This document shows positions 40,669-51,300 of a DNA stretch of 64,000 nucleotides, piece by piece. Source of the stretch: an uncultured Eubacteriales bacterium (GTDB taxonomy: Bacteria; Bacillota; Clostridia; Oscillospirales; CAG-272). Location: contig CAKSDZ010000001.1 in the NCBI GenBank assembly GCA_934446365.1, positions 434,001 through 498,000 of the forward strand, given 5' to 3'. Position 1 is the first letter of the stretch. The number at the start of each line of letters is the position of its first letter. The notes beneath the pieces were generated by a model. The model was given only the letters and a program-made list of their open reading frames with translations, did not search any database and was not told the DNA's origin. The position numbers were made by a program, and so were the translations under genes.

Positions 40669-41469
40669 TCAGCGGATATTCATGACGGGAGCCGACGGCT
40701 CTATCTTTTTCAGATGATAATTCCGAATCAGCTTTTCCGCCGCTGTCAAATCGTCTTCTCTTGCAATCGATTCCGGTTCGTGTGCATCACACCCCAAAAT
40801 CACCTCGCAGCCGACCTCGCCCGCAATCTTCCAGAAAAGCGCTCTCGGATAGTTCCTCCCGTCACGAATGCCGAGCAGATTGATTTCCAGCGGTATATGC
40901 AGCTCCTTTGCGGCAAGGCAAAGCCTTCGCATTTCTCTCTCATAAACCGTGTCATCTCCCGTGAAACGGATGACATCCGGATGCGCCAAATAGAAGAATC
41001 TGCCGGTATTCAGCCCCTCGATACATTCATCCACATAGCAGATTAGGTCCTCCTCGTTCCGATCGCTGAATACATGCTTTCCACCGAGCTCGTTACGAAT
41101 ATAATGCTGTCCCAAAATCAAATAATCATAAGGGAACGGAGAAAGAATTTCAAGCATTCTGTCAAAATATTTTGGATAATATTCCGCCTCAAAGCCGATA
41201 TAAATCGCGATATCATCCCGATATTCCTCCCGCAGGGATAAAAGCGAGCGCACATATCCCTCGGTTTCCTCGGGACGCATCCGATGCCCCGAATAATAGC
41301 CGTCCGGAAAATAATACGGGGAATGATCCGAAAATCCAAGCACGGAGATTCCCGCCCGAATCGCCGATTCCACATATTCCCTATCCGTTCCGCGGGCATG
41401 ACGGCAGCGCGCCGTATGCGTATGGAAATTTGCCGTCATCTTTACGGGATTTTTTTGTGTTTCGTTCAA
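40669..41469 (-). CDS. PHP-domain histidinol-phosphatase-type hydrolase
   Basis: A 266-residue PHP metallo-phosphoesterase of the HisK type. Metal ligands: FHTHTARCRHA near residue 15 (H-x-H), GFSDHSPY (D-H), EAEYYPKY, GQHYI, LAHPD and CDAHEPES near the end. Family members dephosphorylate histidinol phosphate, but lone copies may hydrolyse other small phosphates. The best-placed start is TTG at 41469, with GAGG nine bases upstream; ATG at 41439 is an alternative that still keeps all ligands. No histidine genes adjoin it. Confidence 0.82.
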   Translation of the reverse strand: MNETQKNPVKMTANFHTHTARCRHARGTDREYVESAIRAGISVLGFSDHSPYYFPDGYYSGHRMRPEETEGYVRSLLSLREEYRDDIAIYIGFEAEYYPKYFDRMLEILSPFPYDYLILGQHYIRNELGGKHVFSDRNEEDLICYVDECIEGLNTGRFFYLAHPDVIRFTGDDTVYEREMRRLCLAAKELHIPLEINLLGIRDGRNYPRALFWKIAGEVGCEVILGCDAHEPESIAREDDLTAAEKLIRNYHLKKIEPSAPVMNIR

Positions 41470-41569
41470 AATGCATCGCCTCGGTTCTTACCACAAAGGA
41501 TTTCATTTCCGAAACAGTATATCATGAAGCATGCAAAGATTCAACATTCTCCGGCAAAAAACGGCGTTA

Positions 41570-41598
41570 TTGACAGTTTCATTTGAATATGATAAAAT
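41570..41598 (+). promoter_or_regulatory. Promoter of the metallophosphoesterase gene
   Basis: TTGACA (41570-41575), 17 bases, TAAAAT (41593-41598) with extended TG at 41590-41591. Confidence 0.82.
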
Positions 41599-41636
41599 AA
41601 ATTTATCTATTTTTTCTATCAGGAAAGGCCGGTAAA

Positions 41637-42941
41637 ATGAATCAGCACGCTTTTGTCCCCTGCACACTCGGCATCATCAGCGATATCCATATCAAAGAGG
41701 AGGATGCGGACGCCGCCGCAAATTTTCGATCGGCGCTGTTCCAGCTGGCGGCCAAGGCCGCGCAGACAGGTGCTTCTTTGGACGGCATACTCGCCGTCGG
41801 AGATCTCGCCAACAACATGAGATCGGAACAAATACGCATTTTTAAGAACATCTACGAGGAAATTTTCAACCCGGAGAAGGTACCGCTCATCCACTGCTAC
41901 GGCGACGATCACGACCTTGTTTGGAGCGACCCTCATGCCGCGGATATCATTCGGGAATACACGGAAATATTCGGTGAAAGCTATTATCAATATGATATCG
42001 ATCCGTCCGCCATACCCGACGGAAACCGCCACGCGGTCATCAAAGGATATCATATCCTCGCGCTTGAACCCGCGGGCAGGCGGCCGATTGTTTATTCTGA
42101 TAAAACAAAAAAATGGCTCGCGGAGAATCTCGCTGCGCTCACACGGAGCGAACCCGAAAAATTTGTCATCGTCATAACCCACCCCATGATTGCGAATACG
42201 GTCTACGGAAGCGAGCTCGGCGGCGGCGCATGGGCGACGGAGGATCTTACGGATATTCTGTCGAAATATCCGCAGGCGGTCGTTTTCAGCGGACATCTGC
42301 ACTTCCCTCTGAACGATCCGAGAAGCATCATGCAGACGGATTTCACCGCCGTAGGCACCGGAGCCGCACGTTATCTCGGCGTGGAAACCGACGGCTTTGC
42401 CAAGCCCGCCGCTCCATGCCCCGTTCCGGACAGCTTTCAGCTGTCACAAGGACTTCTTATGCAGCTTTCTCCCACAGGAGATATGACGCTCACAAGGATG
42501 GATTTCAAAAAACAAGCCGAAATCGGCGAAAAGTGGATGGTTCCCCATCCCGGAAACGACCGTTCCCATCTCTCCGTATACACGCGCGCCCGCGCCGACG
42601 AAAAGCACAATAAGCCGCCGGTGCTTCACGGATTTTCGGTCGAATTTCTTCCCGGGAATGCGCAGGAGCGTCGGGACGCCGTCATTCGCTTCCCCGCCGG
42701 CACGGACGATGAATTTGTCCATCATTACATCATAGAATACGGAGAAACGGACGGCGAAAAAAAGCACCGACGCATTGTCACCGACTTCTATTCCTCACCG
42801 TCTCCGTCCGACATGAAAAAAGATTGGGAGCTCATCATTCCGGATTTTGCATGCGGAGCCGCCTATGTATTTACGCTCACCGCATATGATTCTTGGGACG
42901 CGGCAAGCGAGCCTCTGAAAACGGAAACCGTCTGCCGATAA
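41637..42941 (+). CDS. Calcineurin-like metallophosphoesterase
   Basis: A 434-residue protein. Motifs of the fold are in order: IISDIHIKE (D, H), AVGDLANN (G-D), YGDDHDLV near residue 88, VITHPMI near 181 and FSGHLHFP near 222. The third motif is normally G-N-H-D/E; here it is G-D-D-H-D, so the metal-site Asn seems replaced by Asp or shifted. Residues 320-434 form a beta-rich C-terminal domain, probably fibronectin-III-like. No signal peptide is visible. Gene stands alone, upstream of the cotH-like gene. Substrate unknown. Confidence 0.8.
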   Translation: MNQHAFVPCTLGIISDIHIKEEDADAAANFRSALFQLAAKAAQTGASLDGILAVGDLANNMRSEQIRIFKNIYEEIFNPEKVPLIHCYGDDHDLVWSDPHAADIIREYTEIFGESYYQYDIDPSAIPDGNRHAVIKGYHILALEPAGRRPIVYSDKTKKWLAENLAALTRSEPEKFVIVITHPMIANTVYGSELGGGAWATEDLTDILSKYPQAVVFSGHLHFPLNDPRSIMQTDFTAVGTGAARYLGVETDGFAKPAAPCPVPDSFQLSQGLLMQLSPTGDMTLTRMDFKKQAEIGEKWMVPHPGNDRSHLSVYTRARADEKHNKPPVLHGFSVEFLPGNAQERRDAVIRFPAGTDDEFVHHYIIEYGETDGEKKHRRIVTDFYSSPSPSDMKKDWELIIPDFACGAAYVFTLTAYDSWDAASEPLKTETVCR

Positions 42942-43085
42942 GCGGGATATCCCTCTGTCCGATATCCGTATTTACAAAACAGCGCTTTTCCCAAATTCAC
43001 GCGGCACGAAAACAACCCGAAAAATATTACTGTCCGCAAATGCCCCATACGTTCCCCACCGAATTACGAAAGCAAGGAGATTTCC

Positions 43086-45113
43086 ATGAAAAAAATCCGA
43101 CTTTTTATTGTCACAAGCCTGTTTCTTCTGATATTTGCATTCGGCTTCTCCGCCGTATCGGCGGCCTCTCCGCTTTCCTCATTTTACGTCTCCATATCCG
43201 CCGACGGAACCGGCAACGAAGCATTTCGCATCCTTCCCGACGGGGACAATATCTTTCTGCCCAGCGCCGCAGACATAAAAAATGTCAAAATCTGCTGGAA
43301 CGGCGGGACTGTCTCTTACGGAAAAACGGGCGCCGCGCCGCTCGGAAGCTGCGACTCCGGCGATAGAATCGATCTCTCCCCGATGCTTGCAAAAGACTCG
43401 CAAGGAAATCTCTGCTATGATGTCACCTTCACATCCGCCTCCGGTTCGCAGCGGTATGTATTCTATCACGACGCCAAGCTGCCTGTCGTCTCCATCGAAA
43501 CCTCCAAGGGGCTAAGCTTTGTCGAGGCCTCCAAAAACAACCGAGACAAAGACGCACGCATCCTGATACTCGACGAAAACGGCAAAACGGAGTATTGTGA
43601 TGAAACAAGCGGCACAAAAAGCGAAATCAAGGGACGCGGAAACGCCACATGGGGCTATTATAAAAAGCCGTATCAGATCAAGCTCTCCGCAAAGCAGCCG
43701 CTTTTTGGCTTGGATTCGGCCAAAACTTGGATTCTGCTCGCCAATTATGTCGATCAATCCGGACTTCACAACGCGCTTGCTTTTCAAATGGGAGATGCGC
43801 TGGAACTGCCTTACAACATCGAATACCGCTATGTCAATCTTTACATCGACGGCTCCTACCGCGGCATTTATATGCTCTGTGAAAAGGTACAGATCGGTTC
43901 CGGTCGGATCAATATCCGCGAGCTTGAAAAATTCAACGAAACGGAAAATCCCGGCGTCGAGCTGTCCACCCTGCCGATCCGGACGGTGACGGCAGGGGAG
44001 CTTATTTCAAATTCCATTCTCACCTCGTACACCTATGCCGACGGCATGACCTCGCCCGCCGATATCACCGGCGGATATCTCGTAGAACTCGACAATGTAT
44101 GGGGTGCCGCGGAGCCCTCTCGCTTCACCACGGAAAACGGCAACACGTATGTCGTGAAATCCCCCGAATACGCAAGCCGCGAGGAAATGGAATACATCGC
44201 CGGTCTGTTCGCCGAAATGGAGGAGGCGATCTATTCGTCGAACGGATACAACCGCAAGGGCAGACATTACAGCGAGTACATCGATATGGACAGCTTTGCC
44301 GGCGCATATGTCGTCGAGGAGCTTCTCAAAAACTGGGATGCCTATTTTTCCAGCATGTTTTTCTACAAGGACGCGGATGCAAATGGCGAGGTCGCCAAAA
44401 TCTATATGGGGCCGCTGTGGGATCTCGACAACATTCTCGGCAACCTAAGCTTCGATACCTATGCGACGGATACCGGCTTTCTTTGGGCACAGAACGGCGT
44501 ATTTTCCGATTATGTACGCGCGCTTGCCGCTCCTTTGATGAGCCATAACGATTTTGCCGCCCTCGTTTCGGACAAATTTGATTTCTTATATCTTGAAACA
44601 CAAAAATATCTCGCGGCCGACGGATGGCTCGAACAAACAAGCGAGATGATTTCGGATTCCATCGCCATGGACAGAATCCGGTGGAACATTTATGACCCTG
44701 CAGCATGGGTTTTGAATGCAAGCGGCACCGGCAAAGTTTCCACCAAATTTGTGCATTTCCGCGTATACGGCTCCGGAACGGACAAGATGCCGTCAACGGC
44801 GCTCGGTTATCTGCGTTACTTCCTCTCGGAGCGAGCGGATGCTCTGCTTCTCTCGATTGGCGGCGGCGTGGTTCCGACGCCCAAGCCGGAGGAAACCACC
44901 ACCCCTGCCGCCACCACGGAAAGCTCCTGTGAGGAAACGACACAGCCGGAGCAGACAACCGCATCGGAGATTCCTCCGGCAGAGGAAACGACCGGGGCGC
45001 CGCCCTCTCCCAACGCGGCAAACCGCTCCGGCCGGATCATCGCCGTTATAGCGGTCTGTGCGATGATTCTCCTTTGCGTTTTGGTCTTCTTAATCAAGAA
45101 AAAGAAATCTTAA
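43086..45113 (+). CDS. CotH-family surface protein with membrane anchor
   Basis: A 675-residue exported protein. Signal peptide 1-27; an N-terminal beta-sandwich up to about residue 140; CotH kinase-like domain about 145-560 with IKGRGNATWGYYKKPYQIKL, VDQSGLHNALAFQM, LYIDGSYRGIYMLCEKV and the acidic YMGPLWDLDNILG near 443; then a stalk of about 55 residues rich in T, E and P (residues 597-650); a C-terminal TM and KKKKS tail. CotH proteins phosphorylate spore-coat or surface proteins; this one is held outside by its anchor, not in the spore interior. RBS AAGGAGATTTCC. Confidence 0.88.
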   Translation: MKKIRLFIVTSLFLLIFAFGFSAVSAASPLSSFYVSISADGTGNEAFRILPDGDNIFLPSAADIKNVKICWNGGTVSYGKTGAAPLGSCDSGDRIDLSPMLAKDSQGNLCYDVTFTSASGSQRYVFYHDAKLPVVSIETSKGLSFVEASKNNRDKDARILILDENGKTEYCDETSGTKSEIKGRGNATWGYYKKPYQIKLSAKQPLFGLDSAKTWILLANYVDQSGLHNALAFQMGDALELPYNIEYRYVNLYIDGSYRGIYMLCEKVQIGSGRINIRELEKFNETENPGVELSTLPIRTVTAGELISNSILTSYTYADGMTSPADITGGYLVELDNVWGAAEPSRFTTENGNTYVVKSPEYASREEMEYIAGLFAEMEEAIYSSNGYNRKGRHYSEYIDMDSFAGAYVVEELLKNWDAYFSSMFFYKDADANGEVAKIYMGPLWDLDNILGNLSFDTYATDTGFLWAQNGVFSDYVRALAAPLMSHNDFAALVSDKFDFLYLETQKYLAADGWLEQTSEMISDSIAMDRIRWNIYDPAAWVLNASGTGKVSTKFVHFRVYGSGTDKMPSTALGYLRYFLSERADALLLSIGGGVVPTPKPEETTTPAATTESSCEETTQPEQTTASEIPPAEETTGAPPSPNAANRSGRIIAVIAVCAMILLCVLVFLIKKKKS

Positions 45114-45129
45114 AAACGGCGTATATCAA

Positions 45130-45169
45130 AATTCGGGAAGCGGATTGATTACGCTTCCCGAATTTTTTG
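45130..45169. terminator. Bidirectional terminator
   Basis: ATTCGGGAAGCG (45131-45142) pairs with CGCTTCCCGAAT (45152-45163), then a T-run; between convergent cotH-like and CPBP genes. Confidence 0.85.
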
Positions 45170-45171
45170 TT

Positions 45172-46188
45172 TCAACTATCAGCCGCTCCCTCCATACCCG
45201 GTTTTTCCGACACCGCAGGAAAACCTTTGTCCTTATTTTTCATCGGCAGCAGAATGAGAATTGAAATGAGCAGCACAATCGTTACGCAGATTCCACCCTC
45301 CGGTCCAAAGCTCCCGCCGTTGATCCAAGCTTTGCCGTCATCCCCTACAAAGGAAAAGATGGAAGCCGTAGAACCCGTTCCGCTGACCTGCAAGCCGAAA
45401 ATATTGCCCTGTGCGAAATTCCACATCGTATGAATCGCACAAATCCCCCAAATATTTCCGCGCCGGACCATATAAAAAGACGCAAAAATCCCAAACAGCA
45501 GAAGATTCAAAAGAGCAAGCCATGAAATTCCGACATTGGCGGCATGTAGCAAGGCAAACAGGACGGAATTGGCAAGCATAGCAACAAGCAAGGAAGAACG
45601 TCTTGCGGCGGACACAAAGAAATATCCCCGGCACAAAAGCTCCTCACTCGCTCCTTGAACGATATAACCGAGAAACATAAAAAGAATCATAGCAATCCCT
45701 CCGTTTCTCAATGCTCCGGCATAGGAAAGGCCGCCAAACAGCACATTGAGGCCTATGACGGCAGAAAACATCACAATTCCGACCGCAAGTCCGATACCAT
45801 ATTCCGAAAAGACGGAAGTACGCGTCAGTCCCATGGTATAAAGCTTTCGTTTTTCAATAAAATGCACATACAAAAGGACGGCAGCGATGGTTCCGACCGT
45901 CGCAAACAGCGTGACTAAAACAAGGGAATCCGGCAGTTCGAGCAGAGAAAGCCATTCCATAAGACTAATCTGCTCTCCCGCTTCCATTTTTGAAAGCAAG
46001 CTCTGAAAGCTCTCGCTTGAAAAAAATATAACAATCGTCGGAATGATCATGAGTATTTCCTGTAAAATTCCGCCTGCCAAAAAAACAACGAAAAAAATCA
46101 AAATCTCCAACCATATGTTTCGTCCACGGCTCTGTGAGGCGGCCTCGTTGATGAAAACCGGTTTTTTCATCCATTCATTCACAATCAT
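45172..46188 (-). CDS. CPBP family intramembrane metalloprotease
   Basis: A 338-residue membrane protein with about eight TM segments. The CPBP/Abi motifs are intact: GASEELLCRGYFF (E-E-x-x-x-R type) near residue 178, FALLHAANVG near 212 (H) and IHTMWNFAQGN near 254 (H/N). Such proteases process prenylated or other membrane peptides and sometimes give immunity to bacteriocins. A long N-terminal cytoplasmic/first TM part precedes the core. RBS GGAAAGGGGTGC. It is alone on its strand, preceded by the terminator of the large ABC locus. Confidence 0.87.
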   Translation of the reverse strand: MIVNEWMKKPVFINEAASQSRGRNIWLEILIFFVVFLAGGILQEILMIIPTIVIFFSSESFQSLLSKMEAGEQISLMEWLSLLELPDSLVLVTLFATVGTIAAVLLYVHFIEKRKLYTMGLTRTSVFSEYGIGLAVGIVMFSAVIGLNVLFGGLSYAGALRNGGIAMILFMFLGYIVQGASEELLCRGYFFVSAARRSSLLVAMLANSVLFALLHAANVGISWLALLNLLLFGIFASFYMVRRGNIWGICAIHTMWNFAQGNIFGLQVSGTGSTASIFSFVGDDGKAWINGGSFGPEGGICVTIVLLISILILLPMKNKDKGFPAVSEKPGMEGAADS

Positions 46189-46253
46189 GCACCCCTTTCC
46201 ATTCTGATTTTAATCATAGCACAGTGGGTGGCAAAAAGCAATCCTCCGAGATA

Positions 46254-46289
46254 AAAAAAGTGCTTCTGTAAAACAGAAGCACTTTTTTG
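46254..46289. terminator. Terminator of the large ABC locus
   Basis: AAAAAAGTGCTTCTG and CAGAAGCACTTTTTT pair around TAAAA, with A and T runs. On the minus strand it follows the last permease gene. Confidence 0.87.
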
Positions 46290-46294
46290 TCGTA

Positions 46295-47353
46295 TCAGGT
46301 TCCACCGAAGCCGGAATGTTCAATACCCTGAATCAGATATCTCTGACAGAAGAGATACATCAGAATCAACGGCAGAATAACCAGAAGTCCGGCTGTATTC
46401 TTGACAGCAATCTCATATGTCTGATAGTTGACACCCGCCTGACTCTTCAAAATGTCAAGCGTCGCCGGCATCTCAGACCAAAAACTCGTACTTGTCAAAA
46501 ACAGATGGTCCGAAGACGGCATGAATGTATTGACATAGAAAATATCTGTCCACTGCCATGAAAATGCGAGAATAAAGACCGTGATCAGCATTGGAACGGA
46601 AAGCGGCAGAATGATATGGAAAAACGTCTTGAAAACGCCATAGCCGTCAACATACGACGATTCCTCCAGTTCATCCGGAACACCGCGATAAAACTGTCGC
46701 ATGATAAAGATAAACAATCCGTTCTTAAATGCGAGACCTGTCAGCGACAACAGAATCAACGGGACATAGGTATTATAAATTCCCTGCGTAAACCCGATGG
46801 CCGAATAAAAGCCGGTTGCATTTAAAATTCCGAAGATATCAAAGTAGATAAACTTCTGGACAAACGAAGATGATAAAATCTGATGCGGAACGATCATCGT
46901 CAGCAAAACCAACGCAAACATCACGCCGCGTCCCTTAAACTTGAACTTGGCAAATCCATATCCGATCAGCGCGCAGATAAACGTCTGCAATACCGCACAG
47001 CTGAATGACAATATGAAAGTATTCAGCATCGCTTTAAAATAATGATTTTCAATGATCAAATATTTATAGGTATTCAGCGTCGGATATTTCGGAATCAATT
47101 TTACGTCGGTTTGAATAAAGTCCACCGGACTCATAAAAGACGACGAGATTTTAGAGAAAAACGGGAATAAAATAATATAAGAAATACCAAAAAGAAGAAC
47201 AAACCTGAATATCGCAATCAGCAGCTTTTTATAAAAATGACTGTTGAGATATTTAGCCTTTAATCTCTCCTTGCGGGATGTTCTGTCAAAATCCACTCGG
47301 ATTTTATTTTTAGATTCCTTTAACACCCGCGGAGTGTCCTGATTATTATTCAT
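46295..47353 (-). CDS. Carbohydrate ABC transporter permease, MalG type (pair 2)
   Basis: A 352-residue binding-protein-dependent permease with six TM segments. The MalG family EAA loop reads ELEESSYVDGYGVFKTFFHI (then ILPLSVP) near residue 255, where the ATPase docks. An unusually basic N-terminal tail of about 45 residues precedes TM1. ATG at 47353 follows AAGGGAGGGG; the frame remains open to 47401, inside the neighbouring permease gene. It pairs with the MalF-type permease directly upstream. No ATPase gene lies in the locus. Confidence 0.9.
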   Translation of the reverse strand: MNNNQDTPRVLKESKNKIRVDFDRTSRKERLKAKYLNSHFYKKLLIAIFRFVLLFGISYIILFPFFSKISSSFMSPVDFIQTDVKLIPKYPTLNTYKYLIIENHYFKAMLNTFILSFSCAVLQTFICALIGYGFAKFKFKGRGVMFALVLLTMIVPHQILSSSFVQKFIYFDIFGILNATGFYSAIGFTQGIYNTYVPLILLSLTGLAFKNGLFIFIMRQFYRGVPDELEESSYVDGYGVFKTFFHIILPLSVPMLITVFILAFSWQWTDIFYVNTFMPSSDHLFLTSTSFWSEMPATLDILKSQAGVNYQTYEIAVKNTAGLLVILPLILMYLFCQRYLIQGIEHSGFGGT

Positions 47354-47372
47354 AATGTTTTCCCCTCCCTTC

Positions 47373-48380
47373 TCAGTCGTTTCGGCGTTGATAGAAGACA
47401 AACTTCCGACATATCAACGCAACAAGTCCAAGCGTTACAATTACAATCATAAAATAGGTCCACGCGGCGGCGGACTGCTGTCCGTTCGGCACGCCGTTCG
47501 GGGAAATATCGATGATCGCCTGCATGACTTCATTGGATTCCGCCGTAAAGGAGTCAATAACGGTATAAAACGCATTGGCGAGTATCATGGGGCTTATCAT
47601 CGGGAAAGTGATCTTCCAGAAAGTTTCCCAGCCGGTAGCGCCCTCCATTTGGCACGACTCATAAATAGACGGTGAAATGGATTGCAGACCGGCAAGGAAT
47701 ATCAGCATCTGTACGCCGGCACGGTTGACAATATTATAAATATTGCTTACCAAATTTGTGATCAGCTCTGTAAATTGACCTCCGACGCCTAAGCTTTCCA
47801 GCATCATGCTGATATCCATCATATTGACAAGACCGCCGCTGGAATTGACCTCTCCAAGATCAATGCCTTCCATGCTGGACATGGATTCCAAAATCGTGTT
47901 GGTAGCATTATCGATCTTCGCAATAATACCGGCGCTGACGACGACAGGAATAAAGAAGATCGCTCGGAACGCCGCGCGTCCAACCATTTTCTGATTGAGC
48001 AGCACCGCAATGAAGAGTGAAAACATAATAATGATGATAATGTCCAGAATCTGCTGGGCAAAGCTGGTAAGCATCATTTCAAGGAATGTTTTTCCTTCAT
48101 CGTTTACCGTTGTTTCAATCAGCTGCTTGGTAAAGTTTTCAAAACCAACCCAAGTCAGCGAATACCCGCCGCCTTTGATGGCGGGTATTGTGTTATACTG
48201 AGCAAAACTATAAATAAACGATTCATAAATTACACTTGCATAGATGAAAACCAATCCGATTATAAACGGAAGAATAAATACCCAGCCCATTCTGGATTTT
48301 TTCTCATTCAGAGAGGCGCCTCTGTGCTTTTTCTTGCCAGAAGCCAATGCTGTTTTTTTCATTTTCAGTTCATTTGTCAT
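47373..48380 (-). CDS. Sugar ABC transporter permease, MalF type (pair 2)
   Basis: A 335-residue permease with six TM segments (first near residue 32, GWVFILPFIIGLVFIYASVI). The EAA loop is YESCQMEGATGWETFWKITF near residue 238, followed by PMISPM. An additional hydrophilic insertion of about 45 residues (about 160-215, rich in M, S and E) lies between middle TM segments, longer than in usual MalF-like proteins of this size. It sits 18 bases after the DUF5696 gene. Confidence 0.88.
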   Translation of the reverse strand: MTNELKMKKTALASGKKKHRGASLNEKKSRMGWVFILPFIIGLVFIYASVIYESFIYSFAQYNTIPAIKGGGYSLTWVGFENFTKQLIETTVNDEGKTFLEMMLTSFAQQILDIIIIIMFSLFIAVLLNQKMVGRAAFRAIFFIPVVVSAGIIAKIDNATNTILESMSSMEGIDLGEVNSSGGLVNMMDISMMLESLGVGGQFTELITNLVSNIYNIVNRAGVQMLIFLAGLQSISPSIYESCQMEGATGWETFWKITFPMISPMILANAFYTVIDSFTAESNEVMQAIIDISPNGVPNGQQSAAAWTYFMIVIVTLGLVALICRKFVFYQRRND

Positions 48381-48398
48381 CTTTCACCTCTCCTTTCT

Positions 48399-51300
48399 TC
48401 ACTGAATGACATAGGTCTGAGGGCCGACAACCACATATTCCGTATCCGATACTTGGACAAGCGCGTTTGATGTCATATAATTGAAATAACAAACCGTTCC
48501 ATCCGAGCTTGTGAGCTTCACAACATGAGTTGTCGTCGGCTTTGTGAGACTGCTGATAATCCTGTCAAGCGCGCTCTTCGCACGGGTGATTTCTCTTTCA
48601 TTCCCTGTAAGCAGCGCGGCATCATAGTTCTCCTGCGCCTCTTGATAATTTTTCAGCTGGCCGTCCGTCGGCTGGTAAGCGTCGACAGCTTCATAAGAAA
48701 CAGAAGCCGTTTCAAGCAATTTAATGTCCTCGGCATTGACAAAGGATTCGGCGCCGAGAATATACAAGCCGCCGTTATGCTCTATTGCGACATCATAGCT
48801 GTTATAGTTGATATAGAATACGGTTTTTTTGCCGTTATCGCTCGTATACGTCACCGAAACAACATTGTCCACCGAATATTTCGATGAAAATGCGGTAGAA
48901 AGCGTGTATCTTTCCTTCAGCGTGTTATACTTATCGCGCAAAGTAACTTCACAGCGTTCATTGATGGGATCGCTCGGATCACTGCTGTTTCCATACAAAA
49001 GCAGTGTGGCTTCTGTCTCTCTGGAATTAAGACGAAGTAAGTCCACCTCATCCATGACATCAAAATATGCTTCCTTTGCACTTTCGTAAGCGGCAAGCGT
49101 TTGATTGTACTGTGCAAACATAAAGTTTGCCTTTGTGCTGTCAAGACGATAAGCGGTTACAAAGCTGTGATCGGTAATGGTAGCGGTCTGCAAAGCTCCT
49201 ACCGCATCATTCAGCATATTATAATAGCTTATCACATCCTCTTTCCACGTTTGGAATGCAACGGAATAGTTATCCGACAAGCCCATAGAATACGCACTCT
49301 TAATCTCCAATGTGTTTTGATAAGAAAGAAGGAAATAGAGCGCGGCTCCGTTTTCCAAGGATTTCAGCACTTCGTATTTAACATCGCCTTCCGTGTTGAT
49401 CACGCTTCCGGCATAATTCATATAACCGTGCAGAACCATTCCGATAAAGGGGATAGAATACGAAGAAATTTGATAGCGGCTGTTATCCAGCGGGAGGCTG
49501 ACGATATCCGAGGCATACGGAAGCGTATACGCATTGCCGCCGGCAACAAGAACCTTGCCGTATTTATCCTTCATCGTATTCAGGATATCCATCGTATTTA
49601 CCTTAGAATCCTCACGGGTAATCGGGTAATCGTCATTAAAATCCGAATTCAAATCCGTCCCGAGAGTCATAACGGATATCGCACCGATCTCGTACTTGTC
49701 ATAATCCTTCGCAAATTTTTCAAACAGAACCGCATAAGCACCGGAGGAAACGACATTCTTATAACCTGCCATAGAAATCGCCTGATAGACAGAATCATAA
49801 TCGCGCTTCATCGTATATCTGCCGCTCATCGCCTGAGCCGCATGCTTCCGGAAAGAAAAGCCGGAACCGGTTTTTTTGAATGCTATATTTGCAAAATCAA
49901 ATTCCGGGTAAATATCGATACCGGTTTCCGACGCATATTCCAAAAGCGTCTGGAGACCTTTTTTACCGCCTACGGTAGATGACCACTTCACATAGGAGGG
50001 ATAATAAGGTTCGGACATATTGCCGTTCGCAAAGCCCTCAAGAATAAACTTCACGTTGGTAATCTTGGCGTCCTTAAGCTCCTCACTCATCGTAATGACA
50101 TCCTCAAACGTGGTAAGCGGCTTTGTCACCGTAATCGGGAAAGAAAGAAACGTATCCGTTGTTTCCAAAGCGCCGAATGAATGAATATACAAGGGCAGCG
50201 AGCTTTCAAGCTCGGAAGAAACAAGCTTATCGATGGACCCGTTACTGATCAGATAGTCGCGATAAGCATTGGCCATGCCGACATATGACGGATCATAGTA
50301 GTCAACACCCTTTTCTTCCGCAATATTGGGATCGGAAAGCATCGTATAATGAATCGTATAGTTGCCGGTATACTTGGTATCGATTGTCGTCGACATCGAT
50401 GCATCGTTGCCGCCGATAGAAGAACCGATGGAAACAGAGTCGGACTGCTTTACCGTAAATAATGCAAACACCGTACTGTATTCCGTGGTTCCCGAAGCGC
50501 CCGTCCATCCGGTCTGCCTCAAATTTGCACGAATCGAAGCGAATGAATCGCCCTCTTCGATGATTGCTACAAACCCGCGCTTATAGGATTCCGTCACAAG
50601 CTTATCGGCAACAGCCGGACGACCCTCTCCCCTGGAAACGCTCGTGGTGACGTCGTAATATTCGGTCAACCCGAAAACCGGAACCCGGAAGGTTTCCGCA
50701 TTGGCATTCGTCGCATCGATGGATTCCATTGCAAAATCGTAGCCATACATCGAACCGCCCTGAATGCCGCTTTTCGGCGTACCGTCGTCGTTGTAGTAGG
50801 AAAGAAGCGTGCCGCTTCCGTCCGGAATAAAGATATATCCGCCGGTTCTCGAAATCTTTCCGCCGTCGCCTGTTTCCGTGCCGGTAGATTTCAGCGTTGT
50901 GCATCCAAGATACGGAAGCAGAACGAGCGATTCCAAAACATAGTTCGTCTCATTGTATCGAATGCTCTTAGCCGGGATCTTGGCCGTAAGTCCACTCTCA
51001 TCGATCGTGTATTCCACAGCGATCCTGAAAAGCGCCGGCTCTTTTTCATCTCCCTCATATCCGGTCAGCTCGTGGTCCTCTTCCAGCTTATCATAGGTAT
51101 AGTCCGGACAATATTTTCGGATGAGCTTCTCGATATTTTTTTTCATTCTTTCGCCGACGCCCTGCAAAACATACATCTGGGCGCCTTCGTTTTTGACAAG
51201 GAACTCGTATGTCTGCGGTCTGTTGGGATCAGGCGTTGACTGAGGATCATAAACAGATCCCGCTTCGGCCGGTCCCACAAGACCATACGGCGTACTGGTA

